A program made the translations under genes and the position numbers. The notes below the pieces were generated by a model, which was not told where the DNA came from, did not search any database, and was given only the letters and a program-made list of their open reading frames with translations. Of a stretch of 64,000 nucleotides of DNA, positions 8,775 to 18,660 are shown one piece after another; the first letter of the stretch is position 1, and each line of letters begins with the position of its first letter. Source of the DNA: Closterium sp. Naga37s-1 (taxonomy: Eukaryota; Streptophyta; Zygnematophyceae; Desmidiales; Closteriaceae); assembly GCA_947471745.1 (NCBI GenBank), contig CANJKZ010000171.1, positions 160,215 to 224,214 on the forward strand, given 5' to 3'.

Positions 8775-9600
8775 AGCGCGAACAGTAGGGTAAGGGCAGT
8801 GCAGTGACAGAGGCGCTGCTCTTACCGGACAGGGCGGCTCGGGCGGCTTGGCGGCTCGGCGGCTCGGCAACTCGGCGGCTCGGGCGGCTCGGGCGGCTCG
8901 GCGACGCGGCTGCTGGGCGGCTCGGCTGTTCGGCTGCTGGGCGGCTCGGCGGCTCGGCGGCTCGGCTGCTGGGCGGCTCGGCGGCTCGGCTGCTGGGCGG
9001 CTCGGCGGCTCGGCTGCTCGGCGGCTCGGCTGCTGGGCGGCTGTGCCGCTAAGGAAGGCGGGGCCGCGAAGGGCGGCGGGGCCGCTGAAGTAGGCGGCGG
9101 GGCCGCTGAAAGGGCGGCGACGGGGCCGCTGTAAGGGCGGCGATGGGCCGTAAGGGGAGGGCGGCGACGGGGCCGCTGAAAGAGGCGCCGGGGCCGCTGG
9201 AAGGGCGGCGTCGGGGCCGCTGTGAGGGCGGCGACGGGGCCGCGTCAGGGGCGGCGACAGGGCCGCTGTAAGGGCGGCGACGGGGCCGCTGCAAGGGCAG
9301 CGACGGGGCCGTCGTAAGGGCGGCGACAGGGCCGCAGGTGAAAGGGCGGCGACGGGCCACAGGGGGAGGGCGGCGACGGGCCGCTGAGGGCGGTACGACG
9401 GGGCCGCGAAACGGGCGGCGCGACGGGGCCGCGAAAGGGCGGCGCGACGCGGCCGCGAAGGGCGGCGCGACGGGACCGCTAAGGGCGGCGCGACGGGCCG
9501 CTAAGGGCGACTCGACGGGGCCGCTAGGGAAGGCGCGACCCTAAGCGCGCTTCGGGCAGGGGCGGGACGCGCCCCGGGCAGGAAAAAAAAAAAAGGTCGG
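8775..9600. repeat. GC-rich tandem leader of copia A
   Basis: Two repeat families: GGCGGCTCGGCTGCTGG-type units (8830-9050) and GGCGGCGACGGGGCCGCTG-type units of about 23-30 bp (9060-9540). It lies between the primer site and the Gag start. Open frames here are repeat artefacts. Confidence 0.8.
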
Positions 9601-9634
9601 TGGGCCCTAGGAACAGTTCCCACTAGGGAACCTG

Positions 9635-9644
9635 CTCGATACCA
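9635..9644 (-). promoter_or_regulatory. primer-binding site of copia A
   Basis: The minus strand reads TGGTATCGAGCAGG directly after the LTR, matching the initiator-Met tRNA complement TGGTATC.GAGC with one missing base. Confidence 0.75.
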
Positions 9645-9774
9645 TGTGAGAAGTGAACGAGAATGATTGAACTATGAAAGAGTTGGGTACAAGTACTAAC
9701 CCTAATTGGGTTGTACCCCTTATGGGCTACCCCACTACAGCCTACACAAATGTATAAGCTATAATGTTCTGACA
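9645..9774 (-). repeat. 5' LTR of copia A
   Basis: Identical to 1907-2036 over 130 bp; flanked at the right by the target duplication GACGG (9775-9779). Confidence 0.95.
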
Positions 9775-9779
9775 GACGG

Positions 9780-10675
9780 TACGTTCCGTATCATTTCGCG
9801 GGGAAACCAGGAACCTTCTTCGCCGCGAGGTAGCGAACAAGTTGCACCCATAACTCTATGGGTGCATCTTGCTTGGTGCCAAATAGGAGGGAGTCGAGCA
9901 GCTCGATGACACGTTCCTTCTCGGTGTCACGAGCAAGGTTGTTGCCGTTGATCCGGGGCTGCCTGCTAGCTTCAGATAGAAGTTTTTCCTGGCTCTCGAT
10001 CGCCGCCTTGTGCTTGGTTGTAGCTGCATGCCTTTTGAACGCCTACGTCTGTACGTTCGTGGCGCCCTTACCGCCTCTCCCGTACGGTCCAGCGTAGCCT
10101 GCGTGCTCCGTGCAGATACTGCACTTGAAAGCAGGGAGAACGTCATTAGTTTTCAGCAAAATAAGCCACGAAAACCTGTCCAGCCACTCGCTTTTGTACT
10201 TATAAAGAGCCTCAGCGTAAATCTCGTCACGGCCTGCCTGTTTAGAAGGCCGAGGAACAGATGGCGACACCTGCGTGCCAGCGATCACGGGCGCCGACCG
10301 TTGGTCGGCTGGCGAAGGCGGTGTAGCTCGCTCGTCAACGCCCTTTGTGCACCATGGCAGCGTTGACTGCGTGAATGTCCCTTTCTTCTTAGCCACGGGA
10401 ACTGCCGCTGTTTTTTCAAGAGAAGGCGAGGAGCTGTCTTGCTCCATCACTGGCGCAGTAGGGGATGCACACAACCCCTCAGCATCGATGGGTTCGAACG
10501 GAATATAGTCAGGCAGCGCGACTTCAGGTGCCTTTCCATGGTTGTCGACTTGCGCTAGGGTAGAGAAAGGCAGATCTGGGCCGGTAACAGCATCGGAAAC
10601 ATCAATAGGCGGACTACGATGCGCATCATCGCCTTGGTCGTCATTATTCTCTATGCCATTATGGGAGTCCGGCAT
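9780..10675 (-). pseudogene. N-terminal part of hAT-like zinc-finger (ZNF862-type) protein
   Basis: From an ATG at 10675 the frame gives an acidic, Pro-rich N-terminus (MPDSHNGIENNDDQGDD), then KYKSEWLDRFSWLILL and a CSIC pair. After an in-frame TAG (10040-10042) it resumes as AFKRHAATTKHKAAIESQ. Trp-x-x-x-x-Trp, Cys-x2-Cys and a later His-x5-His form the BED/TTF-like zinc finger at the start of ZNF862/hAT-like proteins. The frame continues as a charged helix (RDTEKERVIELLDSLLFG) and stops where the MITE and copia A interrupt the locus. The in-frame frame above 10675 (to 10876) is probably 5' leader. With a stop inside the zinc finger and its downstream exon 8 kb away, it is most likely dead. 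Confidence 0.5.
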
Positions 10676-11219
10676 AGCTTGCAGCGCTACTAAACAGCAC
10701 CTAACCCTAGGTACGAGTGATGATGGAGAGAGGATTGCCAGGGCATACCCCTCGCCACGGCTGACTGCCTCTTGGTACACTAGGCAGGAAAGCAGGGAAA
10801 CCCCTTTCGGATGGAAAGAATGGAGCAGAAGGGGACCCTGGATGGCAGGTACAGCGGCTGGGCGGTGTGGATGCAATGCAACCCATCATGGGAGCATCAG
10901 TGCTTGCCAGCACGACCAAGTCAAACCGCGCCACAGGTGCAAGCAATGGTACAGAAACCCTCGCTGCCTGCCAGCACCGTTGTGTTGCAACCTTGTCATT
11001 GGTCAACCCTTACGATGCAGCAAAACTGGCCAATGAAATGACAACTGACGCCAACAAATCAGCCCTCACGGTGAAAACCACAGGGCGAATTTGTCTGGTA
11101 GTCACCGCCAGGCGGTGCAGACACCGCGGGAATCTGAGATTCCCTGTAATTCCGGGCAAATCCACGCGAACGTGTAAGAATCGCATTCAGTGTTAGTTTC
11201 GTTACAACGATGTGGAATA
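10676..11219. other. upstream region of hAT-like gene, no gene seen
   Basis: No coding domain recognised. Two CCAAT-type motifs in opposite orientation (near 10998 and 11030) would be promoter-proximal for the minus-strand gene. The right part (11100-11219) is unremarkable. Confidence 0.35.
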
Positions 11220-11352
11220 TGTCAAACTATTATGTTGTGTTTGTTGTGTAGGCTGTAGTGGGGTAGCCCATATGGGGTACAACCCAACTAGGGTTAGTAC
11301 TTGTACCACATTTCTGTTCAATGCAATCATTCCTGTTCGTTAGATTCTCACA
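11220..11352 (+). repeat. solo copia LTR
   Basis: A 133-bp LTR starting TGTCAAACTATT and ending TTCTCACA, with the family motifs GTGTAGGCTGTAGTGGGGTA and GGGTTAGTACTTGTACC. No primer site or polypurine tract is adjacent. Flanks are GAATA (11215-11219) and GAATC (11353-11357), a 4-of-5 match to a target duplication, as expected of a solo LTR left by LTR-LTR recombination. Confidence 0.75.
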
Positions 11353-11725
11353 GAATCAGTGTGCCTAGAAAAAAAGAACCTGGAAAATCAGTGTTATCTA
11401 GGAAAATAAGGCTGAAAAAACAGTGTCAAAAAAATCTAAACTCTAGAAAATCAGTGTGGGTACCCAAAAGTAGGCTGAAAATCATGAATTTCAGGGGAAA
11501 TTTCCTGATAACGTAGAGCCTGCATGCGCATATATCTGAAGCAATGCGCTTATGCATGATCCTCAATAAGAAGCGCACCCCCTTAGAAATTGTTACTTAT
11601 GATAAGCGCACACTTTTTATGAATTTCATTTTTCTCTCTCTCTCTCTCTAAAAGCCCTCCCTGGGCTACACACGCGACAAGACTACTTTTCCATTATGAT
11701 TAACATTTTCTTACAAGTTTAGCAA
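11353..11725. other. left end region of pogo-like element, no gene
   Basis: Contains repeated ATCAGTGT blocks, AAGCGCAC and TGCGCTTATGCATG motifs that echo GCGCATGCGCTTAT near the right end of the pogo-like element, and a CT-dinucleotide run (11634-11650). The left terminal repeat itself was not found and may be lost. Confidence 0.35.
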
Positions 11726-14531
11726 CTACCAACCAGAGCTACTAAGCCTATACAAGGCTTCTATACCTAGTCTAGCCTGAGGGATGTCGTCCTCCCCATC
11801 GAACTCTGGCTCCTGGCAGTTGTTGCCCCAGTAGCCATCAGCTTGGATCTCGCCGTCGACATCGACTTCGTGCGAAAGCTGGCTCCGCATGTGCGCCATT
11901 GCTAGCTGGTCCGCGCTCCTGTCAAGCACGTTGCTGATGCCGCACGTCAGGAACACCTTTTTGATGAGCTCGGCGGGCACTGCCTTCCAGGCCCTGGAAA
12001 TCCATCTAAGAACGACCGTGGGAGGCGGTTTTTTTATGTTGCCTGCAGCGCATGCAAGGGATGGGGGAACGGATTATAACATTAGGGTGGGGGGGGAGCA
12101 AGGCACTAGTGGTTGTATAAGACAACATGCAGCTTACCTGCTGGTGTCAGTGTGCCCATGCCGTCCTGCTCCAACCAGGTCTGGGACTGCTGGCGCACGC
12201 TGGCCTTGAAACTTTTGTTCACCGACACGTCAAGAGGTTGCACGTCTGCCGTGCAGCCCACCGGGATGACCGCCGGCACGATGTTGTGTCAGAATCCCAA
12301 CCACTAGACCATTGGGTCAGTGCGCCCATAACCCCCCAGGCCAGCGAGCCTGTAACCCTTCCCTAGGATCAATCAGGCATCCCCAGTGCTGGTTTTCAGA
12401 CATGTTGTATTGGGCGACCACGGTAGGAATCGAGGACGAGCATCGCGCTCCGCGACCGCACGCCGAATTTCGGCTTTATGAACGGCACAACTGCGTCGTC
12501 GAGCCACTAGATGACGTTCTTGGCTTCCATCCAACCGTTCTCTTGGCAGCCGACGACCACATCTGCTCGCAATCAATTGGTCGTTAGTTTTTTTATATTA
12601 AAAACAGTCACACAAATAAAAGACCTTATCGTTGGGGAAGTCCCCCTTTGGCACGGTCTTGCGCTTGAAGAACACCCACGGCTTCAGCTTCTTCCCTGTT
12701 GCCATGCACGCCAGCATCACAGTGAATCTCTCTTTCTGGTACCCACCGCTCTGGATGGGCACCGACTTCACGCCCGTCTGCTCCACGGTGGTTGTCGCCG
12801 GCATCTCCAGCCACAGAAGCGTCTGGTCGGCGTTGAGGATATACCGATTGTCGATGTCATACTCGTGCCGTGCTTCACGTACAAACGTCCATAACTCGTT
12901 GCACTTGGTCACCACGTCTGCGCATGGGGAGGAAAGGACATGGAGGAAGGCGGATGAGTAACCTGTTTAAAATACAGAGACAAGTGCAACCAAACCAATA
13001 GCAATAACTAGCAAATTCGCGCAAATTTAACCGAAAACAAATCACTTACGTTGCTGGGTTTTTTGCGCCACCTTGGTTTGCGCACACTAAGGTTCCACCG
13101 CTTGCGGAACCGCTCCGACCATCACCGACTGCCTTTCCACTTAACGTCTGGGAAAAGAACCTTCATCACATTGCGAGACCATTCTTGTAGATGGCCCACC
13201 GACACTGCAACACCTCGGCGCCGCCAGTCGAGGAGTTGCGCGTAGACTTTGATCTCCATTGGCCGGTACCAGGACGATCTCCCGCGCCCATGTAGCCGCT
13301 TCCATGCGTCGTGGGCGTCCTTGAGCTCTTGTGCCTGGTTCTTCCATTTGGTCAGGCATTTGCGGTGGATGTCGGACTCCCGCGCCACCTCAGATACCGA
13401 TGCAGCAAGATCCAGGCGCACGAGCCACTTGAGCTTCTCCTGGGCAGTGTAGGAGTGCCGCTTTTGTTGCGACAGCTTATGCCTGAGAGATGGGGGGCGA
13501 GCATCTCGGTTCTCAGAAGAGGGGTGGGGACTTATTTTAATTAATTTTGCGAATATGTAGGAATCGACATCTTCTCGCGTGGGCCATCGCGCCACCAGGA
13601 CTCCACGTCGTCGTCGTCCGTGGCGCTGGCACCGCCCTCTGGGAACACGTCTGCCTCTGTGCGAGCCTCGGCGCCCGTTTCACCATCGCCACCCGTTTCA
13701 CCGTCGCTGCGGGGCTCATCGTCGAAAGCAACATCGGCGTCAGCGCCCACAGACGACTCGTCCCACGTGCAGTCTTTGGGCTCCCCAACGTGGTGTCGGC
13801 GGCAGAGCTGCGACGTACACATCAGCGGGCTTGTCTGACTCCGGTTCAGACAGGCACTTATCGAACGTCGCTGGCAGCAGGAGCTGGAGCACGGGCCGAT
13901 TTCCCGTATAAGCAGTACTCGTACCAGTAGCAGGCACCCGTGGTCGGTAAGTGGCCATGCGCGCTTAGGTTTCTTCTAAAAGAGGAAGTGGGTCCCAGTG
14001 ATTTCCGCTGTGGCTTCGCCAGCCAGGCGGGCTAGAGCAAGAAACTGAATGAAATTTCGAAAGTGGGGTGCAGAAATGGGAAACGGTGGGGACCTTTGCT
14101 GGGTTGGCGGCTCAAGGTCCTCGTCAACAGGCAGGAAACCCCCGCCTAAACCTGCAGAGGACCCTGCGTGGCAGCATAATCGCTGCGCTGGCATGGAATC
14201 TTCCTCACCCTTCGCGAGGGTTCGAATGAAATGCACCTGCCATGAAGCGCATGCCGTTGTGATTGGGCCGCACGGCAAATTTTGCGTCATCGCTGGCAGG
14301 TGCAATGCTTCTAGACGAGAGTGTGGGGTGGGAAACCGAAGCGCATTGTTGTTTTCGCCTGGAAAGCATGCACGATCATACGTGATGCATGGTCAGTTGT
14401 ATTCGCCTTATTGAGGGCTTCAATTTGGTATGATTAAATGTAAATTCCATTTTTTTCATATTAAAGGCGCATGCGCTTATCAAAATCACTCAATTACGAC
14501 CGCACCTGCGCTTCTATCCGGGGTAATACGG
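11520..14531 (-). mobile_element. pogo-like (Tc1/mariner superfamily) DNA transposon, degenerate
   Basis: Encodes a split, broken DDE transposase on the minus strand. The right terminus reads TATCCGGGGTAATACGG (14515-14531) followed by TA, the target expected for this superfamily. Its inverse resembles the MITE termini at 1624 and 1884. The left terminus is not recognisable, so the left boundary is approximate. Confidence 0.6.
11726..13958 (-). pseudogene. pogo-like DDE transposase, multi-exon, broken
   Basis: Read on the minus strand: an acidic N-terminus (13541-13958, two frames), then a helix-turn-helix block (13122-13595; SVSEVARESDIHRKCLTKWK) followed by a second DNA-binding segment (LLDWRRRGVAVSVGHLQEWS). 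The DDE core starts at 12598-12915 with the first Asp in RYILNADQTLLWLEMP, then QKERFTVMLACMATGKKLKP. The block at 12390-12580 has the second Asp in LVLDSYRG but also an in-frame TAG (near 12518). The block at 12130-12290 reads GCTADVQPLDVSVNKSFK, ending at a GTAAGC donor. The last exon (11726-12036) has KKVFLTCGISNVLDRSAD. The motif order is that of pogo/Tigger transposases. Gaps between blocks partly look like introns; the stop codon and missing left terminus indicate inactivity. Confidence 0.7.
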
Positions 14532-14533
14532 TA

Positions 14534-14633
14534 CTGGGAACTTATAATGATCAGGGGCAAAAGGGGGGTCCTCACAAAACCTGCCAAAATAAGAGTCCCA
14601 ATACCCAATAGAGAGTCCCGGGGACCCTTTTTC
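14534..14633. other. spacer between pogo-like element and copia D
   Basis: About 100 bp with no recognised feature. The last five bases, TTTTC, would be the left target duplication of copia D, but the partner end is lost. Confidence 0.4.
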
Positions 14634-16405
14634 TGTCAGAACTAAGGGGCAAGAATGAGTGCATTAGCATGAAGGGTAGTACAAGTAGTCCTAACCCTAA
14701 AAGGTTGTACTCAGTACAGTGTACACCACTACAGCCTAAACAACATATAACATATTTTTACACACCCCCATAGGCAAAGAGGGGGATAGTAAAAACAACC
14801 AACGATCACAAGACCAGTCAAGCAAGAGAACAAAGCAAAGCAAAGCTAAGGGTGGATCTCAAGATCACCACGCAGTCTGAGCACAAGCAAGTGGCCACAA
14901 GGCCAGTTCACATGCAGAGTTATAAAAGCACAAGCAGTACAGTGATCACAACCTAGCAAGAGCAAGCATGCAGGTATAAATATAAGATCACAGTACAAGG
15001 CAAAGTCAAGCAGTAAGTAAGTGAGGCAGAGTAGGCACAAGGCCTAGAGTAGTGCAGAAACGCTGATGATCACCATACCCAAAGGCCTTGGTGAAGATAT
15101 CAGCAGTTTTGGCCCGAGATTCCACGTAAGCAAGGCGAAGCTGACCACGCTGCTGCAACTCTCGAGCAAGAAAGTAGCGAAGAGCAATATGCTTCGTTCT
15201 GTGCTCCAGTCCCTACTCCTGACACAAGGCAATCATGGCCTTGTTGTCGACGTACAAAACTGGAGGAGAACGAGGCCGCTCACCCAAGTCAGCCAGCATG
15301 TAGGTCAGCCATCGTAACTCCTGTGCAGCCATAGCCACAGCGTAGATCTTGGCCTCGTGTCTGGAACCAAGCACAGACGACGAACGAGTGGACCTCCACG
15401 AGACAACCAGAGCCGAGACTGAAGGAGTAACCCTGTGACGACCGCTGCGTCGCCTGGTCGTCGGCCCAAGAAGCGTCGGAGTGTCCTGTGAGTACCACTG
15501 ATCCCTGTCCTCCAAGCATAAGCCCCATGCTCGATGTACTGCACAAGTAACGCAACACCCTCATGGCAGCTCGCCAGTGCTCTGGTCGGTGTCTCCCGGG
15601 CGCAACGTAGCGCACCAGGATGCTGAGGGGGTACGCGAGGTTAGGTCGAGTGCAAGTCATCAGGTACATGAGGCAGCCCACAAGCTCGGGATACTGACCA
15701 CTCGGCTCTACGGACTCGTCCGAAGGTGGAGCTGAGAGCGAGTGGCCTTTAGGCAGAGAAGTGGACTGTGGCGAGGAGAACTGGAAGCCGAAGCGTTGAA
15801 GGACCTGCTTCACCATGTGTGACTGAGTCATAGTGATGGTGCGTCGTGCTCTGTCCTGAGTGATCTGCAGGCCAAGATTGCTGCGCAGCTCACCCAAGTC
15901 AGTGTAGGTATGTCTCTTCTGCAGCTCCGCCTTCACAAGGGTCAGCGCTGCATTGTCGGCAGTAGCAAAGACCAAGTCGTCAACGTAAACAAGGATGTAG
16001 AACGGCAGCAGAGAAGGGTCGGTGCGTAGTAACAACGGCGGGTCAGCAGTCGAAGGAGCAAACCCAAGAGTCGCAAGTGTAGTCCTCAGTGTGTCGTGCC
16101 ACTCGCGGGGCGCCTGACGGAGACCGTAGACTGGCGGCCGAAGGCTCCACTGGGGACCCTCAGGAAACGACCCAGTGAAGCCGGGTGGGTGGCGCAGCCA
16201 GATCTCCTTATGAAGGCTGCCCTGCAAGAAACCTGTGGAGAAGTCGAGGGAGTGCAGCTCGTAGTCACGCTGTGCTGCAACGCGCAGTAACACCCGAAGA
16301 GTAGTCATTTTCGGGGTGGGGGGGAAGGTCTGGAAGAAGTCAACCCCCTATCGCTGACTGAAGCCTCGAGCAACGTAACGCGCCTTGAAGGCAGACGGAG
16401 AACAC
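14634..16405 (-). mobile_element. copia D, 5'-truncated 3' half
   Basis: Contains the 3' LTR (14634-14762, 129 bp, TGTCAGAAC...TTTTTACA), the polypurine tract CACCCCCATAGGC, the hairpin module (GGTCACAAGACC near 14804; GGCCACAAGGCC near 14892; GGGTGGATC between), RNase H and RT. The element stops abruptly inside the RT fingers around 16398-16405, where an oppositely oriented copia fragment begins. Gag, protease, integrase and the 5' LTR are absent. Confidence 0.8.
15044..16380 (-). pseudogene. copia D reverse transcriptase and RNase H
   Basis: The main frame (15289-16308, 339 residues) runs from MTTLRVLLRVAAQRDYELHS through FYILVYVDDLVFATADNA to RNase H (SDASWADDQATQRSSQGYSF). RNase H continues in a second frame (15213-15515; SSVLGSRHEAKIYAVAMAAQ, LYVDNKAMIALCQE) and a third (15044-15232; end of RNase H). 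At least two frameshifts therefore split RNase H. Upstream a TAG interrupts FSQR-GVDFF near 16349. The catalytic Asp pair is intact. Confidence 0.75.
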
Positions 16406-17057
16406 ATACAGTGTTCGCTGACCGTGGTGAGCGACAGAGCTCTGCACCGTCCGTGTTCGCTGACAACAAGTCAATGATCCTCCTGTGTCGAGAGCCTCGA
16501 CTAGAGGGCAGAGTGAAGCACATCGACTTGGGTACTTCCTGCTGCGAGAGCTGCAGCGACACGGCCAGGCACGGTTGGACTTTGTGGCCTCAGCGGCCAA
16601 CACTGCAGGTATCTTCACCAAGGCCCTTCCGCCTGGTGATCACCACAGGTTCTGTCTGCAGCTAGGCCTTGATGAGGCAGGCCTTCGGTTGTTGTAGTCT
16701 TGTCTCTTGTTACTTGTTCTGCTTGTCTTTGTATTTTGATATATCTGTGAACTCTTGAACTGGCCTTGTAGCCACACTTGCTTGTGCTCTGACTGTGTGG
16801 TGTTGTTGTGATCCACCCTGAGATTTGCGTTGTTCCTTCTCTTGACTAGTCTTGTGGCCATTTTCGTCTTTCGCTCATTCTTGATGCCCCTCACTTAGCC
16901 TATGGGGGTGTGTCAAACATATATTTATATATATAGTTAATTCAGCTAGGCTACAGTGAGTTGCCGTTTAGAGATTACAACACTTTCAGGTCTCTTTCTT
17001 GTATCTTGACACTCATCCTAATGCACACACAATTCTCTCGACCTACTTATTGTAAGA
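16406..17057 (+). mobile_element. copia F, 3' fragment on the plus strand
   Basis: Begins inside RNase H (16411-16697, two frames: SVFADNKSMILLCREPRLEG, then FLLRELQRHGQARLDFVAS and NTAGIFTKALPPGDHH). It continues through a 3' untranslated region carrying the hairpin module (CTGGCCTTGTAGCC near 16757; GATCCACCCTGAG near 16809; CTAGTCTTGTGGCC near 16845) and the polypurine tract TATGGGGGTG. It ends in an LTR starting TGTCAAAC at 16911; the LTR end near 17057 is approximate. The fragment is joined head to head with copia D. Confidence 0.7.
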
Positions 17058-17246
17058 ATTTATATGAATGAGCTCATGAACTGGCCTTGTGGCCGTTTCT
17101 CTCAGGGTGTGTTCGTACGAATCTTATCAGGCGAACCTCTTGTCAGACTTGCCCGATTCAATGCGTTGGGTTTACGTGAATTTCAGTGTGATGTGACATG
17201 ACGTGAGTCTAATAAGAGGTTTACTTGATAGGAGGCTATAGGCTAG
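17058..17246. other. unassigned spacer
   Basis: No gene. A stray GAACTGGCCTTGTGGCC (17078-17096) matches the copia 3' hairpin motif, suggesting a scrap of another copia 3' end. Confidence 0.35.
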
Positions 17247-17288
17247 ACCCTAAACCCTAAACCCTAACTAAACCCTAAACCCTAAACT
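17247..17288. repeat. interstitial plant-type telomere motif
   Basis: About six units of CCCTAAA (one shortened) in a row, the complement of TTTAGGG. It sits between a copia F-like scrap and truncated copia G, not at a sequence end, so it is interstitial. Confidence 0.75.
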
Positions 17289-17690
17289 TAGTGAACAGGA
17301 CGGTGTCTCCCTTTCGCAACAAAGCGAGATAGGATGCTGAGAGGAAAAGCGAGGTCCGGATGAGTACAGGTCGTCAAGTACATGAGGCAACCCAATAGAT
17401 ATGCGTAGGGTCCACTAGACTCAAACCGTTCGTCAGGAACAGGAGCGGTGAGCATGTGGTCAACGACAAGAGGAGAGGGTTGTGTGGTAGAGAACTGAAA
17501 CCCGAACCGCGGAAGGACCTGCTGCACCATGTGTGACTGAGTCAGCGTGATGGTGTGAGCGGCTCTGTCCCTGGTAATCTGCAAGCCAAGGTAGCGGCAC
17601 AATTCACCAAGGTCATTGCAAGTGTGTCTTTTCAGTAGTTCGGACGTCACCTCTACCAGAGCATTTGTGTCTGTTGTAGCGAAGACAACG
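17288..17690 (-). pseudogene. copia G fragment (RT connection/RNase H start)
   Basis: A 120-residue frame (17288-17650) matching the copia segment after YVDD: LLKRHTCNDLGELCRYLGLQ, TITLTQSHMVQQVLPRFGF, SGPYAYLLGCLMYLTTCTHP, LSILSRFVAKGRHRPVH. Truncated at both sides, by the telomere tract on the left and copia B on the right; no LTR. Confidence 0.75.
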
Positions 17691-17729
17691 CATCACCACG
17701 TTGGAATCAGGAATCCAACAATTGTAGAA

Positions 17730-18660
17730 TGGCAACCGGGAACCTCGCAACAACCCGAACAACCGGCTGCTCCCAACAAGGAACCAGCCCCAACCACATT
17801 CGACCTCGGGGCGAGCTCTCCTGCTCCTAATACTTCCCGTCTAACCTACGAAGCCATGCTCACGGCACAGAAGAAGTTTATGGCCATCTCCAAGATCCGC
17901 ACAAGCACCGCCTTCAACGGGCGGGATTTCAACACGTGGAGTTTTGAGCTCGAACTGCTCCTCCAAAGCGCTCAGATCTTCGGCTTCTTCGACGGAAGCT
18001 ACGATGGCCCCGCCAGCGACACCGACGAAGTGAAAGCTCAATATTACAACGAAATACGCATGGCATACAGCATTCTGTTGCGCAACATGTCGCCAGCCGA
18101 ACAACTCGGCATACGTTCGTTCAAAACCGATCCAGCCCCCGACATGTCAGCTTGGAATTAGCTTACCAAGACCTACCAGCCTAAGGATTCTGTCTCCTCG
18201 AGTCGCCTCCTCCAGCAACTCAAGGAGGTTAAAATGACGCCTGGCAAAAAGGCGAACGCTTATATCAATTGCTTCCTTAGCGTCCGCGATCAACTTCTAA
18301 AACTAGGCTATGTTCGTCACCAGAGCATATGTTCGTCACAATCGTCCTCAGGGGGTTAGGACCTCAATGGACTCCATGCAAAGCCCTGCTCCGCCAGCAA
18401 GGCACTGTCTCTGAAGCACATATGTGTGCCACGCTCTTGCAAGAGCAGCAAGACATGGATTTCAATCAAGAGAAAGGGGCTCGACGCGAGCAAATCGCCT
18501 TCTACTCCGGCCGCGACCAGCGACGACCTCACGATTCGCGCCCGCGTCAATACTACTGAAAAAATTGCAAGATTTTCGGTCACTCCATAAAACGTTGTCT
18601 CTCCGGACCCCGACACGATTCCGCACCAAGCAACAGCTCGAATCTGGGATTTGAGCAGTT
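17730..18660 (+). pseudogene. copia B Gag with zinc knuckle
   Basis: Frames at 17616-18161 and 18329-18559 form a UBN2-type Gag: AFNGRDFNTWSFELELLLQS, YNEIRMAYSILLRNMSP, a TAG after DMSAWN, then TYQPKDSVSSSRLLQQLKEV, FVTIVLRGLGPQW and QEQQDMDFNQEKGARREQIA. A canonical knuckle follows in the same frame as the last block, but its first Cys codon is TGA (18557-18559) before KNCKIFGHSIKRC. An internal gap of about 20 bases is shuffled around 18310-18330. Confidence 0.7.

Larger units (their letters stand above)
1907..9774 (-). mobile_element. copia A, complete Ty1/copia LTR retrotransposon (coding region broken)
   Basis: A 7868-bp minus-strand element flanked by 5-bp duplications GACGG (1902-1906 and 9775-9779). 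The 130-bp LTRs are identical, so insertion is recent. Order on the minus strand is LTR, primer site, GC-rich leader, Gag, protease, integrase, long linker, RT, RNase H, hairpin module, polypurine tract, LTR. The single gag-pol frame is interrupted by a 1-nt deletion near 7390 (relative to copia E), a TAG at 6041-6043 where relatives have Trp, a frame change near 4860, and a duplicated RT segment meeting near 3690. With unbroken LTRs but a defective pol, it was probably mobilised in trans or damaged during its last replication. Confidence 0.93.

Noticed and set aside
12275..12325. tRNA-Glu-like stretch on the minus strand (GGTCTAGTGGTTGGGATTC)
   Set aside because: It resembles a tRNA D arm/A box only; no anticodon arm, B box or acceptor stem follows, and the neighbouring bases encode the transposase exon. 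At most a chance or tRNA-derived fragment.
17247..17288. A true chromosome end
   Set aside because: Only about 40 bp of telomere motif with retroelement sequence continuing on both sides.
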